Of a stretch of DNA of 64,000 nucleotides, positions 61,098 through 64,000 are shown piece by piece. Source of the stretch: Crocinitomicaceae bacterium (GTDB lineage: Bacteria; Bacteroidota; Bacteroidia; Flavobacteriales_D; Crocinitomicaceae); the NCBI GenBank assembly GCA_023957475.1, contig JAMLHA010000009.1, positions 62,001 through 126,000 on the forward strand, in the 5' to 3' direction. Position numbers and translations under genes: made by a program. Each line of letters starts with the position of its first letter. Positions within the stretch are counted from its first letter, which is position 1. A model generated the notes under the pieces. That model had not been told where the DNA came from. It did no database searches and worked only from the letters and a program-made list of their open reading frames with translations.

Positions 61098-61455
61098 GAC
61101 AAATAAAGAACTAGGCGATAATATTCGAAAAATTAGAGAGCTAAGAGGATTTACACAGCAAAATTTAGCTGATGAATTGCACATAGACCAAAAGACGATA
61201 AGTAGGGTTGAACAAGGTGAAATATCTCCAAAATTTGATTTGGTTGTTAAAATTGCTAAAGCATTGAACGTTAAACTCAGTGCATTATTAAACTTTAATA
61301 AAGATTTAATTTTTAACAACATTGTAAACACACAACAAGGTGGTCATTTTGTTGCTTACAATAACACTGAAATTGAAAAGGTAGAAGAATTATACAAGGA
61401 ATTGTTAAAGCAAAAAGATGAAATGATAGCAATGTTAAAGCATTCTAAAAAGTAG
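61096..61455 (+). CDS. XRE-family transcriptional regulator
   Basis: A 119-residue protein with an N-terminal helix-turn-helix (LGDNIRKIRELRGFTQQNLA, then KTISRVEQGEISPKFDLVVK; about 5-65) and a C-terminal coiled-coil (IEKVEELYKELLKQKDEMIA) for dimerisation. It is divergent from the PEGA lipoprotein and could control both. An inverted repeat covers its start codon. No toxin-like partner is adjacent. Confidence 0.88.
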   Translation: MTNKELGDNIRKIRELRGFTQQNLADELHIDQKTISRVEQGEISPKFDLVVKIAKALNVKLSALLNFNKDLIFNNIVNTQQGGHFVAYNNTEIEKVEELYKELLKQKDEMIAMLKHSKK

Positions 61456-61461
61456 AATTCT

Positions 61462-62412
61462 TTAAGAAATCAAGATCTTATTCATCCAGTGCTCAATTTC
61501 TTCAAAGACCAGCATCTTCTCTGTTTCATTTAAGATTTCATGGCGTAGATGTGGGTATAATTTCATTGAAACGTTTTCAAAACCGTCATTCTTTAAGTCG
61601 TTGACTGTTTGGTGGATGCCTTTACCAAAATTACCAATTGGATCATCTGCTCCACTGATGAAAAAGAGTGGAAATTTTCGTCGAATAGCTTTTGCCCAAT
61701 CTCGTTTTGTGGCATCAACATTTAGTTCAATCAATGTTTTGTATCCGTTGTTGGTAAATGGTATTCCACACAATTCATCGTCTAAAAAAGCTTGACGATT
61801 GGCTTCGTTTACACTTAACCAGTTGGTGTTTTGATGATTTTTCTCGTGTTTAAAATGCGCATTATTCATTTTTCCAAATGTATTTTCTATGAATTTACTT
61901 CTGGATGTTGGTGAAATACGGTGAAATATGTGGATGACTAATTGTAAAAATTTAATTCCTGGAATTTTTCCCCCTGTGCCCACAATTACAGCACCATCAA
62001 ATTTTTCTTGTGCTACTTGCAATAAGCAACGGGTGATAAATGAACCCATCGAATGACCTAAAATAAAATGAGGTACATAAGGGTACTTTAATTCCAAATA
62101 GGCCGCCATGTTTTCGGCATCAATAACCACTTGCTCTCTTCCGTTAGCTGTAAAATAGCCAAATTCTTCAGCTGATGTGGCTGTTTTCCCATGCCCGAGG
62201 TGGTCATAAGCTACAACTGCATACCCTTTGTTTGCAAGAAAACGTGCAAATTCGGCATAACGACCACTGTGCTCTTGCATTCCATGAACAATCAAAAGTG
62301 TCGCTTTTACATCTTGTTTGTTTTCTGGAAAATAATGCGTAAAATACAATTTGTGAATTGTATCATCTTTTGTGCTACTACTTACTTGATAGTTTGAAAC
62401 TTCTTGTATCAT
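61462..62412 (-). CDS. Monoacylglycerol-lipase-like alpha/beta hydrolase
   Basis: A 316-residue Hydrolase_4-type enzyme. The oxyanion part is VHGMQEHSGRYAEFARFLA with YDHLGHGKT; the nucleophile is S121 in GHSMGS; Asp lies in ISGADDPIG and His in HLRHEIL. It hydrolyses monoacylglycerols or similar esters. There is no signal peptide. Its start overlaps the upstream propeller-protein gene's stop by 4 bp. Confidence 0.9.
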   Translation of the reverse strand: MIQEVSNYQVSSSTKDDTIHKLYFTHYFPENKQDVKATLLIVHGMQEHSGRYAEFARFLANKGYAVVAYDHLGHGKTATSAEEFGYFTANGREQVVIDAENMAAYLELKYPYVPHFILGHSMGSFITRCLLQVAQEKFDGAVIVGTGGKIPGIKFLQLVIHIFHRISPTSRSKFIENTFGKMNNAHFKHEKNHQNTNWLSVNEANRQAFLDDELCGIPFTNNGYKTLIELNVDATKRDWAKAIRRKFPLFFISGADDPIGNFGKGIHQTVNDLKNDGFENVSMKLYPHLRHEILNETEKMLVFEEIEHWMNKILIS

Positions 62413-64000
62413 ATTGGATATTTTACAATCAAATTATCTACAACTGTAAATAGGTATCCATTGTAGTACCGAACCATTTTACTTCCTTCAACAGGTTGCT
62501 CAGTATATTTCTCTCCATTTGATTTCCACAAATACACTTTATTTTCAAGTGCGTCAATGGTTGCAACAAACGTAGCACCTGTAACAGTAGTAAAAATTTG
62601 CACATCAGTGACATCTGAGAATGGTAATTTGATAGCTCCCCATTGCAATCCGTTGGAGTTGAATAGTTTCAATAGTTGCCCGTCTTTTACTACAATTCCT
62701 TTATCTGGATGCAAAGTTGAAACAAGCTTACCATCGTTTAGTTTTTCGTAGTAAGAAACACCTCCTTTTTGGTCATAAGCAATCAATTGATTCTTCAAAA
62801 TACCGTACATTTTTACTTCGTTTGGAAGTTGCAACAACATTTCTGCCTTGTTTGCATCAAATATTCGATAGGATTTACGTGTATCAGCCTGAATCATTTC
62901 AAATTTCAAACCATCAGAAATACCAATAAAAGGTTTATTGGCACTCACCCATATCACAGGTTGTGTTACAATTTCATTGAGTTTTGTACGAATGATAGAC
63001 AATTCACGCCCTTGATTGTCATATTGAGCCAATTTCCCTCCAGTTAAAGCTGCAATAAAATAGCCATTTCCTTTCCAACGGTAAAGAACAGGTTGCTGAA
63101 TCAACGTTTGATCATCCAAATTGATTGGAAATCCTCCCGGTTGATTGCCATTGACATCAAAAACGTAGATTTTTTTGTTTGTTGCTACCAACAATTGCAT
63201 TTTTTGGTTGGCATAAATATCAATGATAGAACCATTTCCAACGATTTCACCATCCACTGATTGCTCCCATTTCTTTTTATCGTTTTCAAAAAACAATACT
63301 TTGTTATCTTTTGTTGTAACAAAGAATGATTTTTCATCAATAAACTGCATATCAGAGGCGGCACTTCCAACCACAAATGAAGAAGAGGACGAATTATTGT
63401 TCGAAGTAGTATTTTGTACAGATAATTCTGCTTTTCCTCTTACAATGGTTGTTAAAAAGGTGTTTTTATAAATGGATAAAGCGTATTTTGTTGTTTTATC
63501 AACCTTTCTATAATTCACTTTTTGAGGAAGTTGACTGTAGATCTCATTGATTTTACTTGGGCTCTGTGCCAATGATTTACCCAATTTGTAACTTCCAACA
63601 ATTTCTTCGCACGTAGCTCTACTTGCAGAAATAACAACAAAATCATCAAATTGGTAGATGTAAAAATTAGTAGTAGGTAGTAGTTTTGTTAAACCTGTTG
63701 TTCCCTCAAAATAATCGTTATCGGCCTCTTTTGATTCCCGTTTGTAGGCATCATAAAGCACTTGAATTGGTTCTTGACCATCGATGTAATCCGTAATAAG
63801 CGCATCTTTACCGTTTAGTTTTATTTTCACCAATCCATATTTCAACCAATTGTTTAGTGGGCTATTGTTTAACTCAGGTTCGAAATGTCTTAAATAATCT
63901 GTTTCATAAAATTCGTACGACGAAACACCATCAGGAATGGCGTTTGAAAACACGGTTTGATCGTTTGCTTTTGATGCATAGATTGTTTTTTTAGCTTGAG
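62409..64000 (-). CDS. Large beta-propeller-like protein (partial, 5' end outside window)
   Basis: The frame is open from the right edge to the stop at 62409, so the N-terminus is missing; an internal GTG at 63953 is not a true start. At least 530 residues are seen. The C-terminal two thirds have repeated propeller-like strands (KSFFVTTKDNKVLFFENDKK, LLVATNKKIYVFDVNGNQPG, KVYLWKSNGEKYTEQPVEG). A Ser/Asn-rich linker (NTTSNNNSSSSS) precedes them. Location and function are not clear; co-translation with the lipase gene is likely. Confidence 0.75.
   Translation of the reverse strand, partial: QAKKTIYASKANDQTVFSNAIPDGVSSYEFYETDYLRHFEPELNNSPLNNWLKYGLVKIKLNGKDALITDYIDGQEPIQVLYDAYKRESKEADNDYFEGTTGLTKLLPTTNFYIYQFDDFVVISASRATCEEIVGSYKLGKSLAQSPSKINEIYSQLPQKVNYRKVDKTTKYALSIYKNTFLTTIVRGKAELSVQNTTSNNNSSSSSFVVGSAASDMQFIDEKSFFVTTKDNKVLFFENDKKKWEQSVDGEIVGNGSIIDIYANQKMQLLVATNKKIYVFDVNGNQPGGFPINLDDQTLIQQPVLYRWKGNGYFIAALTGGKLAQYDNQGRELSIIRTKLNEIVTQPVIWVSANKPFIGISDGLKFEMIQADTRKSYRIFDANKAEMLLQLPNEVKMYGILKNQLIAYDQKGGVSYYEKLNDGKLVSTLHPDKGIVVKDGQLLKLFNSNGLQWGAIKLPFSDVTDVQIFTTVTGATFVATIDALENKVYLWKSNGEKYTEQPVEGSKMVRYYNGYLFTVVDNLIVKYPI

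Noticed and set aside
61096..61455. Toxin-antitoxin pair with the PEGA lipoprotein
   Set aside because: The genes are divergent, and the partner is a secreted lipoprotein with no toxin fold.
63953..63953. GTG at 63953 as the start of the last gene
   Set aside because: The frame stays open to the window edge with protein-like sequence upstream, so the true start lies outside.

Overview
The window looks like a chromosomal segment of a member of the Bacteroidota, most likely Flavobacteriales (a Crocinitomicaceae/Fluviicola-like lineage is my best guess). The evidence is the AT-rich sequence, the Bacteroidota -7 promoter box TAnnTTTG upstream of many genes, type IX secretion parts (a PorQ-like protein and a SprE/PorW-like lipoprotein), proteins with type A or type B T9SS sorting tails, the tiny Lys/Arg-rich bS22-type ribosomal protein, and many short lipoproteins. 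No rRNA, tRNA, complete insertion sequence or CRISPR array was recognised.

Layout. 1-1.5 kb: start of a large glycine-rich surface protein that runs off the left edge. 1.9-5.2 kb: sugar kinase, DUF349 protein and membrane protein. 5.2-10.7 kb (minus): purD-purQ, a membrane protein, a MORN-like repeat protein and a LysE exporter. 11-13.6 kb: an intact adenosylcobalamin-dependent ribonucleotide reductase (nrdJ), followed by a 51-bp tandem array. 14.3-24.5 kb: TPR protein and lipoproteins, peptide deformylase, meaB, a phosphodiesterase, porQ, recX, RNase G, bS22 and HU. 24.7-27.0 kb: a class I ribonucleotide reductase large-subunit homologue that has lost almost all catalytic residues. 27.3-35.5 kb: comF, an FAD oxidoreductase, a T9SS type B protein, a degenerate M23 protein, uvrC and a Panacea-type toxin-antitoxin pair. 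35.9-42 kb: cmk, methylmalonyl-CoA epimerase, a secreted protein, a flavin oxidoreductase, an M16 protease and a three-gene hipB-hipS-hipT-like module. 42-51.4 kb (plus): yebC, sprE/porW-like, bactofilin, EI24, a PD40 protein, truA, a DUF4846 protein and a secreted esterase. 51.5-64 kb: nuclease, rsmG, ECF sigma factor, glycosyltransferase, tgt, an LptF/G permease, omega-amidase and methionine aminotransferase, a truncated AAA ATPase remnant, a PEGA lipoprotein, an XRE regulator, a lipase and a partial beta-propeller protein.

How genes relate. Vitamin B12 is a recurring theme: nrdJ needs adenosylcobalamin, and meaB and the epimerase serve the B12-dependent methylmalonyl-CoA pathway. The most striking object is the NrdA-like protein at 24694-27015. 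It keeps the full-length fold and the N-terminal ATP-cone, but the thiyl-radical cysteine, its Glu partner, one redox cysteine, one tyrosine of the radical relay, the C-terminal cysteine pair and specificity loop 1 are substituted or missing. It has no nrdB neighbour. It looks like a retained pseudoenzyme next to a functional class II enzyme. Other items worth attention are the two toxin-antitoxin modules, an inactivated LytM-type protein, three phased 16-bp dyads before the AAA remnant, a 51-bp array with compensating arm changes, and several large nested palindromes between genes.
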